Virus record (IMG/VR): IMGVR_UViG_3300048091_000260
Location: 1-35,696 of that record
Strand: one strand, 5' to 3'
Length of the DNA stretch: 35,696 nucleotides
DNA from: a virus
Shown: positions 27,543 through 35,518 of the stretch, piece by piece
Layout of the letters: the number at the start of each line of letters is the position of its first letter
Numbering within the stretch: the first letter of the stretch is position 1
Made by a program: the position numbers and the translations under genes
Notes under the pieces: model-generated
Databases searched by the model: none
What the model was told of the DNA's origin: nothing
Seen by the model: only the letters and a program-made list of their open reading frames with translations

Positions 27543-29717
27543 ATGAGCGCTATTCAGGATAAGATCGCACAGGCGAAAGCGGCCGGCTACAGCGACGCCC
27601 AGATCGCGAACCACCTGGCGGGCTCCCCCGAATACGGGGACAAGATCAGGAAGGCCACGGCCGCAGGCTACAAGGCAGAGGAGATTGTCAGCCACCTGAC
27701 CGGTGCGCCGGCGCAGCAGGCCGACAGTACTGGCGCCGGCAACGCCAGCAGCGGCAGCGCGCTGGTCGATGGCGTAAAAGGGCTCGCAGCGGGCGCCGGT
27801 ACCGGTTTCGGCAAGCTGGCACTGGGGGCGCAACGCTTCGCCGGCAAGGGCCTGGGTGCACTGGGTGACATGACGTCGGACGCCCCTCCGCTGTCGGACC
27901 TGGTAACCGGAAACAAGCCGACATCATTGCTTGGCCGGGCCGGCAAGTGGCTGGTCGACGACGCAGATGCCGGCAAGGCCCGGCTCGACGCGGAAAATGC
28001 CCCCTACAAGGCGGCGAGCCCGATCGCGAATGCCGTCGGCGACGTCGGAGGATCGATCGTCGTGACGCTGCCGGTGGGTGGCCTGGTGCCGAACGCCCTG
28101 CGCGCCGCAGCGGGCGCGAAAACGGTTGTCGGCATCGTTCCGCGCGCGGCCCAGGCGGCCGGGGTCGGCGCCATATACGGCGGTGTGACCGGCACCGCCA
28201 ACTCGAATGCCGATACGGCCGCCGGCATGCTCGCCGATGGCGCGCGCTCTGCCAGTACCGGCGCGGCGCTCGGCGGCGTGTCGACGCCGGCTGCAGCGGT
28301 AGTGGGCGCGGTCGGCGGCAACGTGATGCAGCGCCTGTCCAAGACCAGCGCGGCCGAATACGCGAAGCAAAAGGTCGCGGAGGCCCTGGCGCGCGACGCG
28401 CGCGGCACCCTCGCCACCGGCGGCTACACGAACCCCCTGGCCCAGGCCGCGGCGCGGATGTCGAAGCTGGGTGACGAGGCGACGCTGGCGGATGCCGGCG
28501 GGCGTAACACCAACCAGCTGCTCGACACGCTGGCGACCCTGCCGGGCCGCACGAAGGATGCGGCCTACAATCTGCTGCGGCAGCGCACGGCGGGCGTCGG
28601 GGACCGCATGCGCGCGGCGGCGGAGGATGCGCTCGATACCCAGGGCCAGCGCCTGCCGACCACGGTGGAGTCTCTGATCACGCGCCGCCAGAAAGATTCG
28701 GGGCCGCTGTACAAGCAGCTGCGCGGCACGGACATCGTCCCGAGCCAGGAGCTGGTCGACATCGTGAAGCATGCCGAGGATTTGGGCGTGACCAAGCTTG
28801 GGCGGGAGATCGCAACCGCCCGCCAGATGCCTTTCACGCTCGACGCCGCGGCACCGGCAAAGTGGAACATGGGCGACCTCGACCACGTGAAGCAAGGCGT
28901 CGACCAGGTGCTGTCCAGCCGCAAGGCGATGAACGCCGACGGCACGCTGACGCCGCTCGGCAACGCCTACCAGGACCTGAAAACGAAACTGGTGGCGGCG
29001 CTCGATGGCGCGACCACCAACCGCCAGACCGGAGAATCGCTGTACCGGAACGCCCGCGAGGCCTTCGCCGCGCCGTCGCAGCTGATCGACGCGGCCAACG
29101 CCGGCAAGCTGGCGATCAACCGCGACGAAGCCAGCATCATGAGCACGATGCGGGGAATGTCGGACAACGAGCTGCAGGCGTTCCGGATCGGTGCGTTCGA
29201 AGGACTGCGCGCCAAGCTCGGTACCCAGGGCGGCCAGACCAACATCATGAACATGTGGAAGGAACCGGCCACACAGGAGAAGCTCAAGGCGGTATTTGGC
29301 GATCAGCGCGCCTACCGCGAGTTCGCCTCAAGCGTCGCGAAGGAGGCTCAGATGAAGCGCCTGCAGAGCGTCGGCGCAGGTTCGCAGACGGCCGCGCGCC
29401 AGGCGGGCATGGGCGACCTCGATCTGTCAGCGCTGACCGAAGCCGGCGGCGCGCTCGGCGCGGCGAAGTCGGGCAACCTGCTGTCGGCGCTCGGCTCGGC
29501 CAAGAACGTGTGGAACCGGGTCGCCACGCCGCAATCCGTGCGTGACCAGATGGGCAGCATGCTGCTGGCCAAGGGCGCTGCCGGCGCGCGCAACCTGAAC
29601 AGCCTCGAGGCGCTGGTCGAGAGCATCAACAACCGGAACATGCTGCTGTCGAACAACATCGGCGTGCTGGGCGGGCAGCTCGGCAGCAAGGTGGCGACGC
29701 CGGCGCAGCTGAAGTAA
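27543..29717 (+). CDS. Large ejection protein, P22 gp16-position
   Basis: This is a 724-residue protein in P22 gp16 position (609 residues). Residues 1-50 are two similar copies of a 25-residue motif (KIAQAKAAGYSDAQIANHL, then KIRKATAAGYKAEEIVSHL). A long Gly/Ala-rich, moderately hydrophobic stretch follows (about 65-275), as expected for a membrane-penetrating ejection protein. The C-terminal half is helical. The full-length frame has no interruption. It would enter the host with the DNA and help it across the inner membrane. It is followed by two terminators that end the morphogenesis block. Confidence 0.8.
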   Translation: MSAIQDKIAQAKAAGYSDAQIANHLAGSPEYGDKIRKATAAGYKAEEIVSHLTGAPAQQADSTGAGNASSGSALVDGVKGLAAGAGTGFGKLALGAQRFAGKGLGALGDMTSDAPPLSDLVTGNKPTSLLGRAGKWLVDDADAGKARLDAENAPYKAASPIANAVGDVGGSIVVTLPVGGLVPNALRAAAGAKTVVGIVPRAAQAAGVGAIYGGVTGTANSNADTAAGMLADGARSASTGAALGGVSTPAAAVVGAVGGNVMQRLSKTSAAEYAKQKVAEALARDARGTLATGGYTNPLAQAAARMSKLGDEATLADAGGRNTNQLLDTLATLPGRTKDAAYNLLRQRTAGVGDRMRAAAEDALDTQGQRLPTTVESLITRRQKDSGPLYKQLRGTDIVPSQELVDIVKHAEDLGVTKLGREIATARQMPFTLDAAAPAKWNMGDLDHVKQGVDQVLSSRKAMNADGTLTPLGNAYQDLKTKLVAALDGATTNRQTGESLYRNAREAFAAPSQLIDAANAGKLAINRDEASIMSTMRGMSDNELQAFRIGAFEGLRAKLGTQGGQTNIMNMWKEPATQEKLKAVFGDQRAYREFASSVAKEAQMKRLQSVGAGSQTAARQAGMGDLDLSALTEAGGALGAAKSGNLLSALGSAKNVWNRVATPQSVRDQMGSMLLAKGAAGARNLNSLEALVESINNRNMLLSNNIGVLGGQLGSKVATPAQLK

Positions 29718-29737
29718 TCCGCACCACCCTCCCCATC

Positions 29738-29766
29738 AGCCCACCATAACCCGGTGGGCTTTTTTA
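29738..29766 (+). terminator. Terminator at the end of the ejection genes
   Basis: AGCCCACC pairs with GGTGGGCT around ATAACCC, followed by six T. A weaker stem (CCTCGC-TCAC-GCGGGG, then CTTTGTTTT, about 29773-29796) follows it. The tail-fibre gene begins 11 bases later, so the antiterminated polymerase must read through. Confidence 0.88.
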
Positions 29767-29807
29767 TTTCTCCCTCGCTCACGCGGGGCTTTGTTTTAGG
29801 ACGAGCG

Positions 29808-31505
29808 ATGGCAGCCAGCCAACCAGCAAATTTCAACCTGCAAGAGTTCACCGACGTCGGCCAGTTGCTGGTCGGCGGCAGGCTCTACACCTATGCGTAC
29901 GGAACGACGGCACAGAAAACCGCCTTCACGGATCCAGATGGCACGGTGCCGCACACCTACACTCCCGACGGCGCTGGCGGTCAATATATCGCGCTAAATG
30001 CCCGCGGCGAACTACCGGCGCCACTGTACCTTGGCGATGGGTCTTACGATCTCTCTCTCAAGCGTGCTGATGGGTCAACGGTGTGGACGCGCAAAGCTGA
30101 CGGGGTAGACAACTCTGCCACGTTGGAGATCACTAAACTGTTGACCTCATTGGCTACATCTGTTGGCTCTGCCCTGATCGGCTTTATCCAGACCGGATTC
30201 GGTGCGGTGGCGCGCACGCTGCAGGACAAGAATAGCGATATCGTGAGCGTCTTCGATTTCATGACCGATGCTCAAAAAGCCGACGTCCGCGCCAGAACCT
30301 TTGCCGCTGACGTAACAGCGTCGCTCCAAGCCTGCCTGAACCACTGCCACACTAAGGGTCGCACTATGTTCGTCCCGGGTGGTGGATATCGAATCACGGC
30401 GCAGCTCAATAAGCCATCGTCGTTCAAGTTCCCGAACATCGAGGGTGAGGGCCCAGGGTCGACCGAGATCCGTTCGTATGGGCTCGCGGCCGACACATCG
30501 ATCCTGCTGGGAAGCGGCGGCAGTGGGGGGCTGACCGGCGGCGTCATCTCAGGAATTCTGTTCTCGAGCGATGATGGCTTGGCCAACGGTATCGAATTCG
30601 ATGGCCAGTGCGGCGTCACCATCCGTGATTGCAAGTTCGGGAAGCTCGCGATCGGCCTGCTCGCACACAACAAATCCAGCGGCAGTTTTACCGAATTCGT
30701 AGTGGCAGAAAACTGCGACTTTGGCCCGGACTGCGCCGAAATGATCGTGTACCGACGCACCGGAGGCAACGACAGTTTCCACGGCACAGGCGTACGAAAC
30801 ATCACCTGCGCCGATAACGAAAGTTCCACGGTAACTGTTGTGCCTAAGATTCGTATTGGCGGAGCCGGCTCAACCAGTAATGACATCATTGTCTACAACG
30901 CGCCGCTGTCCGGGCAGTTTTGGAAACACGCAACTGTCCCCGTCATCCAGAACAACTCGACGCGGTTTGCGACCAACTTCCACGGCAATATCACCCTCGA
31001 GCTGTTTTCCCCTGCGCAGAGTTCGAGTTGGGATATCTGTGTCGGCACCAACCGGACTTACCTGCTTGGCTCGATCAGTTCACTACAGCCCTACACGCGC
31101 CGTGGCCAGATCGTCCTGTGCGATACGTTCGAGACGCGCGCCGATGGTTCAGTCAGCGCCCTGAGAAAGCCCTATCAGCTCGCGCCGCTGGCGATGGTCT
31201 CGGGCGCCAACAATATCGCCACCCTCAGCGTGGTCACGAACGAGACCTACCTGGTCCGCGTGGAGTTTGCAGATAGCGCGTCTGCAGCAAAGAAGACGTA
31301 CCTGCTGTGCGTGAACTTCGCGCAGAACGCCCCAGCATCGGTGTCCACGCTTGCAACGCTGCTCGACTATTTCGGCGGCAGCATGCCTTATCCCGCGTTT
31401 TCGATTACCGGCACGACGTTGGTGGCCACGGCCGCCTTTGCCGCGACAGTAAGTTGCAGCGTGACGGTAACGAAGATCGGCATCAGCAGTGCATTCGGCC
31501 TGTAG
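29808..31505 (+). CDS. Tail fibre/tailspike protein with pectate-lyase-like beta helix
   Basis: This is a 565-residue receptor-binding protein in the place of P22 tailspike gp9. Residues about 1-100 are a head-binding, beta-rich domain (FTDVGQLLVGGRLYTYAYGT, then GDGSYDLSLKRADGSTVWTR). Next is a linker with SVFDFMTDAQ (about 147-156). Residues about 165-400 form the right-handed parallel beta-helix entry typical of pectate-lyase-like spikes (GRTMFVPGGGYRIT, GVTIRDCKFG). The C-terminal end is unrelated to P22. Base composition is lower in GC than the ejection genes, as for fast-exchanging receptor genes. It may cut or bind host polysaccharide; the enzymatic residues are not recognised. Confidence 0.82.
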   Translation: MAASQPANFNLQEFTDVGQLLVGGRLYTYAYGTTAQKTAFTDPDGTVPHTYTPDGAGGQYIALNARGELPAPLYLGDGSYDLSLKRADGSTVWTRKADGVDNSATLEITKLLTSLATSVGSALIGFIQTGFGAVARTLQDKNSDIVSVFDFMTDAQKADVRARTFAADVTASLQACLNHCHTKGRTMFVPGGGYRITAQLNKPSSFKFPNIEGEGPGSTEIRSYGLAADTSILLGSGGSGGLTGGVISGILFSSDDGLANGIEFDGQCGVTIRDCKFGKLAIGLLAHNKSSGSFTEFVVAENCDFGPDCAEMIVYRRTGGNDSFHGTGVRNITCADNESSTVTVVPKIRIGGAGSTSNDIIVYNAPLSGQFWKHATVPVIQNNSTRFATNFHGNITLELFSPAQSSSWDICVGTNRTYLLGSISSLQPYTRRGQIVLCDTFETRADGSVSALRKPYQLAPLAMVSGANNIATLSVVTNETYLVRVEFADSASAAKKTYLLCVNFAQNAPASVSTLATLLDYFGGSMPYPAFSITGTTLVATAAFAATVSCSVTVTKIGISSAFGL

Positions 31506-31567
31506 AGGCCACTCCGTCAGGTCGTACTTTTTTCAAACTAGCACCTCACAAAATGAAAGCACAACAA

Positions 31568-31948
31568 ATGAGCGAACCCATTTCCGGCACAGCCGCCGGC
31601 GTATTTGGCTGGAAAGCCCTCGGCGGCCTGGCCGGCATGAGCGGCATCGGTGCCGGCCTGGCCGCCTACGTGGTCATGACCATGACGAAACCGAAGACGG
31701 ACCAGGAATGGCACGTTGCCCTGATCACTACGCTGATCGGCTCCTTCTGCGGCGGCCCGGCCCTGGTCATGTACCTGGGCATCCAGCACTGGGTCAACGA
31801 ACCGTTCGGCCTGATGGGCATCCTCGGCATCTGCTTCGCGTGCGGCCTGCCGGCCTGGCTCCTGGTGCGCAGCCTCTTCGCCTACATCGAGAAAAAGAAG
31901 GATGCCGACATCGCCGAGATCATCAGGGATGTGAAGGAGGTGATCTGA
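31568..31948 (+). CDS. Holin (three TM), possible dual start
   Basis: This is a 126-residue membrane protein with three hydrophobic segments (about 14-40, 52-80 and 85-110), a class I holin layout. A charged C-terminal tail follows (EKKKDADIAEIIRDVKEV). ATG 31568 is preceded in frame by ATG 31553, giving a 5-residue longer form starting MKAQQ. Lambda S makes a holin and an antiholin from two close starts, with a Lys in the extension, so a similar control is possible here. It overlaps the endolysin start (TGATG) and precedes it as in most lysis cassettes. Confidence 0.78.
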   Translation: MSEPISGTAAGVFGWKALGGLAGMSGIGAGLAAYVVMTMTKPKTDQEWHVALITTLIGSFCGGPALVMYLGIQHWVNEPFGLMGILGICFACGLPAWLLVRSLFAYIEKKKDADIAEIIRDVKEVI

Positions 31949-32415
31949 TGTCACCGACTGAATTCCTCGACCAGCTGCTGCCGGCCGCCCTCACCTGCCA
32001 GCGCACCAGCGGCATCCCGGCCTCGTTCACCCTGGCACAGGCCGCACTGGAGTCGTCCTGGGGTGCGCGTGCCCCGGGATACAACCTGTTCGGCGTGAAA
32101 CCGGGGCCAGCATGGAAAGGCGCCACGGTCCTGGTCGACACGCACGAATACATCAAGGGCGTGCGCACCGCAGTGAAGTGCCCGTTCCGCGCGTACGGCG
32201 GCTGGCTGCACTGCATGAAGGACCATGCCGACTTCTTTCTTGCGAACCCGCGCTACCGGAAGTGCTTCCTGGAGAAAACCGGCGAAGGCTGGGCTCGGGC
32301 CGCGGCCGCCGCCGGCTACGCCACCGACCCGTCCTACGCCGACAAGCTCATCGCCATCATGCGCGGCCGGAACCTGGCGCGCTTCGATACCCAGCCCGAG
32401 AAGGTGCCAGCTTGA
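31948..32415 (+). CDS. Endolysin, GH73 glucosaminidase-like
   Basis: This is a 155-residue muralytic enzyme of the FlgJ/LytD-type glycoside hydrolase family 73. The catalytic Glu is probably E35 in AALESSWGAR (32-41). NLFGVKP (46-52) is the family's second signature. It has no signal peptide, so it needs the holin to reach the peptidoglycan. It has an excellent ribosome binding site (AAGGAGGTG, 8 bases upstream), fitting strong late expression. It would cleave the beta-1,4 bond of the glycan chain. The stop overlaps the TTG start of Rz. Confidence 0.88.
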   Translation: MSPTEFLDQLLPAALTCQRTSGIPASFTLAQAALESSWGARAPGYNLFGVKPGPAWKGATVLVDTHEYIKGVRTAVKCPFRAYGGWLHCMKDHADFFLANPRYRKCFLEKTGEGWARAAAAAGYATDPSYADKLIAIMRGRNLARFDTQPEKVPA

Positions 32416-32921
32416 GCGCGCTCGAGCGATTCCTGTTGGGCGCCCTGATCGTGGTCGGCCTGCTGGTGGCCGGCTGGCTGGGCCTGCAGCGCTACGGCGC
32501 CTTGCAGTACCAGGCCGGCGAGGCGGCCGCGGTCGCCGCCGGCAAGGAAGCGCGCGATAGCGAAGCTGCCGCCGCCCTCGCAATCGAATCGGGCCTTCGC
32601 ACCCGCCTGCTTGAGCAAGACACCGCCGCCCTACGAAAGGAAGAGGAATATGCAGCAAACCTTGAAACTGCTCAGCGCCGCGTGCGTGCTGGCACTGACC
32701 GCTTGCTCTGCCCAGCAGCCAACCCCGTACCAGCCGCCCCCGCGCCCGGCGGTCGACCCATTGCCGCCGGACCTGCGGCTGACGGACAAGGACCGGACAT
32801 TGTGCCGGAGGCTGCTGCAGCGATTCTCGGCGACGGAGCAGATGTTGCAGGACTCGTGCGGCGATACGAGCGCGTCGTCGAGCGGTTCGAAGATTGCCGG
32901 GCCGTGAACGCGGTGCCGTGA
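32412..32921 (+). CDS. Rz: Rz: inner-membrane spanin subunit
   Basis: This is a 169-residue i-spanin. The TTG start overlaps the endolysin stop (TTGA), and the frame stays open to a TGA at 32919-32921. A single N-terminal membrane segment (about 7-24, LLGALIVVGLLVAGWLGL) is followed by a periplasmic Ala/Glu/Arg-rich coiled coil (about 30-85). The gene for the partner Rz1 is wholly inside this one, in the +1 frame. Together they would span the periplasm and fuse the two membranes in the last step of lysis. There is no upstream ATG alternative. Confidence 0.85.
   Translation: MSALERFLLGALIVVGLLVAGWLGLQRYGALQYQAGEAAAVAAGKEARDSEAAAALAIESGLRTRLLEQDTAALRKEEEYAANLETAQRRVRAGTDRLLCPAANPVPAAPAPGGRPIAAGPAADGQGPDIVPEAAAAILGDGADVAGLVRRYERVVERFEDCRAVNAVP
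32650..32907 (+). CDS. Rz1: Rz1: outer-membrane spanin lipoprotein, nested in Rz
   Basis: This 85-residue lipoprotein is encoded entirely inside Rz in the +1 frame. A signal peptide and lipobox are clear: MQQTLKLLSAACVLALTAC, with Cys19 as the lipidation site. After it comes a Pro-rich mature region (TPYQPPPRPAVDPLPPD), the hallmark of Rz1. The ATG at 32650 has AGGAAGAGG just upstream. A longer frame start (32611) is rejected because the signal peptide begins at 32650. Confidence 0.9.
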   Translation: MQQTLKLLSAACVLALTACSAQQPTPYQPPPRPAVDPLPPDLRLTDKDRTLCRRLLQRFSATEQMLQDSCGDTSASSSGSKIAGP

Positions 32922-33058
32922 TGGACTTCCACGCCCTTACCCCAGTCGGCGCCGTGCACATCCTCAGCATCGTCGACGGCAAGGTCGTAATCCCGCCGGC
33001 ACCCTCTGAACCTGAGCCCGTCGCCAGCGCGCAAGCCCTGGAAAAACCGCGCGCGTAA
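32921..33058 (+). CDS. 45-residue protein coupled to Rz
   Basis: This frame's ATG overlaps the Rz stop (TGATG), and it runs 45 codons, starting MDFHALTPVGAVHILSIVDG. It has no signal peptide and no membrane segment, and I recognise no family. It is placed in the lysis cassette by coupling, but its function is unknown. A hairpin follows. Confidence 0.5.
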   Translation: MDFHALTPVGAVHILSIVDGKVVIPPAPSEPEPVASAQALEKPRA

Positions 33059-33070
33059 ATCACACGATCC

Positions 33071-33101
33071 GAAGCGCAACTGTTCAAAATAGTTGCGCTT
33101 C
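33071..33101. other. Perfect 11-bp inverted repeat after the lysis genes
   Basis: GAAGCGCAACT, a 9-base loop, AGTTGCGCTTC. No T run follows, so it is not a classical terminator. It marks the end of the lysis cassette and may stabilise the late message or separate it from the accessory gene at 33154. Confidence 0.7.
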
Positions 33102-33153
33102 AGCAGCTGTTCCGCTACTGTCAGCCACTTGTCAATATCTGATTACTGGCTAT

Positions 33154-34206
33154 ATGAAAAACGTCAGGGCCGCGAGAATGCAAGGAATCGATGCTCTGCG
33201 GGGCATTTCTGCGCTGCTGGTCCTTGCCCAGCATATTGTCCCGTTACACTGGCTGGGCCAAGGGATGCTTTCCGACGGCAATGACTTTTATCTTGATTTG
33301 GGCCGAATAGGCGTCGCGACGTTTTTTCTTATCAGCGGTTTCATCATCCCGTTTAGCATCAGCCCGCGATCCACATTAAGGTCTTTCTGGATGTCCCGCT
33401 TCTTTCGCCTGTGGCCGGTCTACATCGTCACCATCCTCCTGGCCGTGATCATGGGCGCTGACGGCGCGCCGAAGCTGAGCTTTTCCGAGATTCTCGTCAA
33501 TTTCACAATGTTTCAGCAGTTCGTCGGCGTGCCCAACGTGCTCGGCGTCTTCTGGACGCTGCAGATCGAGCTGGTTTTCTATTTCCTTGTGTCGGGCATG
33601 CTGCTGCTGGGTGTGGTGCACGACCGGAAGGCCGTGCGCGCGGCGTTCGGCTTGAGCGTCGTGCTGGCTCTGGCGATGGCCGCGGGCCGCTTCGCCATCG
33701 GCGTAAAACTCCCGGTGGCCCTGCCCATCGGCCTGATGCTGATGTTCTTCGGTGCCGAGCTGCGCCTGGCCCGGCAGGCAGACGAAGCCTTACCGGCAGC
33801 GCGCATTGCCCACCTGCTGGCCAGCCTGGCCGTCGTCTGCCTGCTCGGCTACAGCCGGGGTGTCGGCGACAACCCCTATCGGTGGATTCTGGCCTACAGC
33901 CTCGGTGTCGTCCTGTTCCTGCACTTCGAACGCGTCAAGAACATGCCGGCGGCGCTGGTGTTCCTGGGCACGATCAGCTATTCGATTTACCTGCTGCACC
34001 CGCTGGTCATTTCGATCTTCGGGAATGACGAACCCATCACTGCGGTCTGGATCGTGAGCTGCACCCTGCTCGCCGCGACCGCCTCCTACTACTTCATCGA
34101 GAAGCCATTCCAGCGGATCGGCAAGCGCCTCGGCTCGGCGGCACCAGCCGGCGCCGCGCAGGCTCAGCCAGCACGCGAGCTGCTATCCCTTCCTGCACGC
34201 CGCTGA
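33154..34206 (+). CDS. Acyltransferase-3 family membrane protein (O-antigen/surface acylation)
   Basis: This is a 350-residue polytopic inner-membrane protein of the OafA/acyltransferase-3 family. It has the R-x10-H motif (ALRGISALLVLAQH, 14-27), then GVATFFLISGFII, FFRLWPVYIVTILL, an EL-pair segment (FGAELRLARQ) and about nine to ten hydrophobic helices. It would transfer an acetyl or other acyl group to a surface sugar, for example the O-antigen. Phage-borne members of this family change the receptor of their host and so exclude other phages (serotype conversion). A start at ATG 33154 fits, but no Shine-Dalgarno is seen; ATG 33178 is possible. The gene lies at the end of the prophage, as morons do, and probably has its own promoter. 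Confidence 0.88.
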   Translation: MKNVRAARMQGIDALRGISALLVLAQHIVPLHWLGQGMLSDGNDFYLDLGRIGVATFFLISGFIIPFSISPRSTLRSFWMSRFFRLWPVYIVTILLAVIMGADGAPKLSFSEILVNFTMFQQFVGVPNVLGVFWTLQIELVFYFLVSGMLLLGVVHDRKAVRAAFGLSVVLALAMAAGRFAIGVKLPVALPIGLMLMFFGAELRLARQADEALPAARIAHLLASLAVVCLLGYSRGVGDNPYRWILAYSLGVVLFLHFERVKNMPAALVFLGTISYSIYLLHPLVISIFGNDEPITAVWIVSCTLLAATASYYFIEKPFQRIGKRLGSAAPAGAAQAQPARELLSLPARR

Positions 34207-34306
34207 CCGCGAGCATGCAGGACGCCTCCAGCAAGGTGATGGCCGGTTGCAGGATCAGGGTCAGGTCGACCAGGCTGGCGGTAAGGATGTCGGTGCGCGG
34301 CTTCAT
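34094..34306 (-). CDS. Small possible ORF antisense to the acyltransferase 3' end
   Basis: A 70-residue frame starting at an ATG (34304-34306), MKPRTDILTASLVDLTLILQ, has a coherent helical first half (about 8-50, ITLLEASCMLAV) and a basic tail. It overlaps the last 113 bp of the acyltransferase gene on the other strand. No Shine-Dalgarno or clear promoter is found. It could be a real small membrane or helical protein or a chance frame. Function not assigned. Confidence 0.3.
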   Translation of the reverse strand: MKPRTDILTASLVDLTLILQPAITLLEASCMLAVSGVQEGIAARVLAEPARRRLVPPSRGACRSAGMASR

Positions 34307-34372
34307 GGCGCCACGGTATCGCCAGGCCGGCGACACCCGGGTGAGCCTGCTCAACAGTGCTACACTCCGCGC

Positions 34373-34645
34373 ATGTACGGAAAAGTCAAACGGCTGCGCG
34401 AGCGCGGCGCCCGCCTTTCAGATCGCGATATAGGCCAAGCACCGTTCGTCCAAGGCGAGATCACGCTGGCAGGCCTTGGCGCTCCCCTGGTGCTCGAGGT
34501 GAAGGAGCCGGCCTCCAAGGTTGGTGCCTCGCTCTTGCCAGCGCTTTACGAGGCCCGCCTCGTCACCATGCACGGCAACAAGATGCTGTTCAAGGGAGAG
34601 GAACGGCCGCAGGGCGATGCTGGACCGACTTATATACAGGAGTAG
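34373..34645 (+). CDS. Small accessory protein, probably leaderless
   Basis: This is a 90-residue soluble protein (MYGKVKRLRERGARLSDRD at the start, GLGAPLVLEVKEPASKVGAS, then LVTMHGNKMLFKGEERP). No family is recognised, but it looks like small proteins encoded near prophage ends. A TGCTACACT (TACACT, 34360-34365, extended -10) ends 7 bases before the ATG, so transcription would begin at or next to the start codon and the message would be leaderless. No Shine-Dalgarno is present. It may be expressed in the lysogen. Confidence 0.55.
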   Translation: MYGKVKRLRERGARLSDRDIGQAPFVQGEITLAGLGAPLVLEVKEPASKVGASLLPALYEARLVTMHGNKMLFKGEERPQGDAGPTYIQE

Positions 34646-34700
34646 CCTGTACTAATCGCGCTGCAATGCGTTTCTACGAAACCATACATATGCGAATCAC

Positions 34701-35468
34701 TTAAATGATTCTCTCGCAATACGTCGAAGTTGCGGGTATGCGGATAAGGCCAGGGGTCAGAGGCGCACTCGTATCTATCGTCCAAAGCATACGAGCTTCT
34801 TGTTGCTCCCGAAAACGCTCTGGTTTTACAAAACCAACACGCCCCGGCGGCGACTCGAAATTTGCGAATTTTCTTTCGCTGTAAATAACGCTGTCGAGCC
34901 CAAACGTGAGCAGGTCATAACGTGCTGCCAACTCCTCTGATACCAGCTTAAAGAACGCGAACGGCTCATTAATCCTCACGCAATATTCTCCGAAATCTTT
35001 CGACAAAATCTCCGGTGCGAACCGCATTGAAGTGCATAAAACAAGCGCGTCCGGAAGCGCCTGTAGGCCGATCACATTGCGCATTTGAATGTTCATGCCC
35101 GGCAAAGTCTGCAAACCAACTTGACGGACAATCTTTGTAAATTCTGGATCGGAAGTATTGCCGGAGATCGATCCATTGAACTGGTACGCCATGTGCCCTT
35201 CCCCAGGATCGCCTTGCATTTCATTTTCATACTTCCTGCATTCTCCGAGGGTACTGATCCATATCTCTCCCCGCGCCAAAGCGTCTGCGTGACTCTCATC
35301 CTTGAAGAACCGATAAACGGGACCGGGCCAGCGATTCCCCTCGCGAAACAACGAGCTAACAGTGCGAATCCGGGGTGCTGGAGACATAGGAACTGGCGCC
35401 GCAATCAAATGCTGACGGCTCTCTACATGCTGACGTTTAACCTTTTTTCGATTGCTGGCTTTGCCCAT
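34701..35468 (-). CDS. Unknown accessory (moron) protein
   Basis: This is a 255-residue protein from the ATG at 35466-35468. The longer start at 35495 has no ribosome binding site, whereas GGGGA lies about 9 bases before the chosen one. A basic N-terminal tail (MGKASNRKKVKRQHVESRQH) is followed by a globular region: VYRFFKDESHADALARGEIW (about 51-70), STLGECRKYENEMQGDPGEG (about 72-91) and PDALVLCTSM (about 137-146). The GDPxEGH-type and 'fkd..~A..l..GeIwisTl...R..E' pattern recalls DUF2971-like proteins, but the match is weak. The gene is clearly AT-richer than the rest. It lies beside attR, where phages carry lysogenic-conversion or defence genes. Confidence 0.65.
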   Translation of the reverse strand: MGKASNRKKVKRQHVESRQHLIAAPVPMSPAPRIRTVSSLFREGNRWPGPVYRFFKDESHADALARGEIWISTLGECRKYENEMQGDPGEGHMAYQFNGSISGNTSDPEFTKIVRQVGLQTLPGMNIQMRNVIGLQALPDALVLCTSMRFAPEILSKDFGEYCVRINEPFAFFKLVSEELAARYDLLTFGLDSVIYSERKFANFESPPGRVGFVKPERFREQQEARMLWTIDTSAPLTPGLIRIPATSTYCERII

Positions 35469-35493
35469 TCCATGTCCCCAAGAGATACATAGC

Positions 35494-35518
35494 AAAAAGC
35501 CGCCCGAAGGCGGCTTTG
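35494..35518 (-). terminator. Phage-borne terminator for the tRNA-Pro transcript
   Basis: On the minus strand an 8-9 bp GC-rich stem (AAGCCGCC / GGCGGCTT) closes a UUCG tetraloop and is followed by five T. It lies about 80 bp downstream of the tRNA 3' end and just inside the prophage. It can substitute for the host terminator (45-71) that integration displaced. The 34701-35468 gene begins just beyond it on the same strand. Confidence 0.85.

Noticed and set aside
34646-34700. Extra operator-like half sites (ATGCG) near the 34373 gene
   Set aside because: Only one arm of the palindrome is present, so it does not meet the ATRCG-N4-CGYAT consensus.
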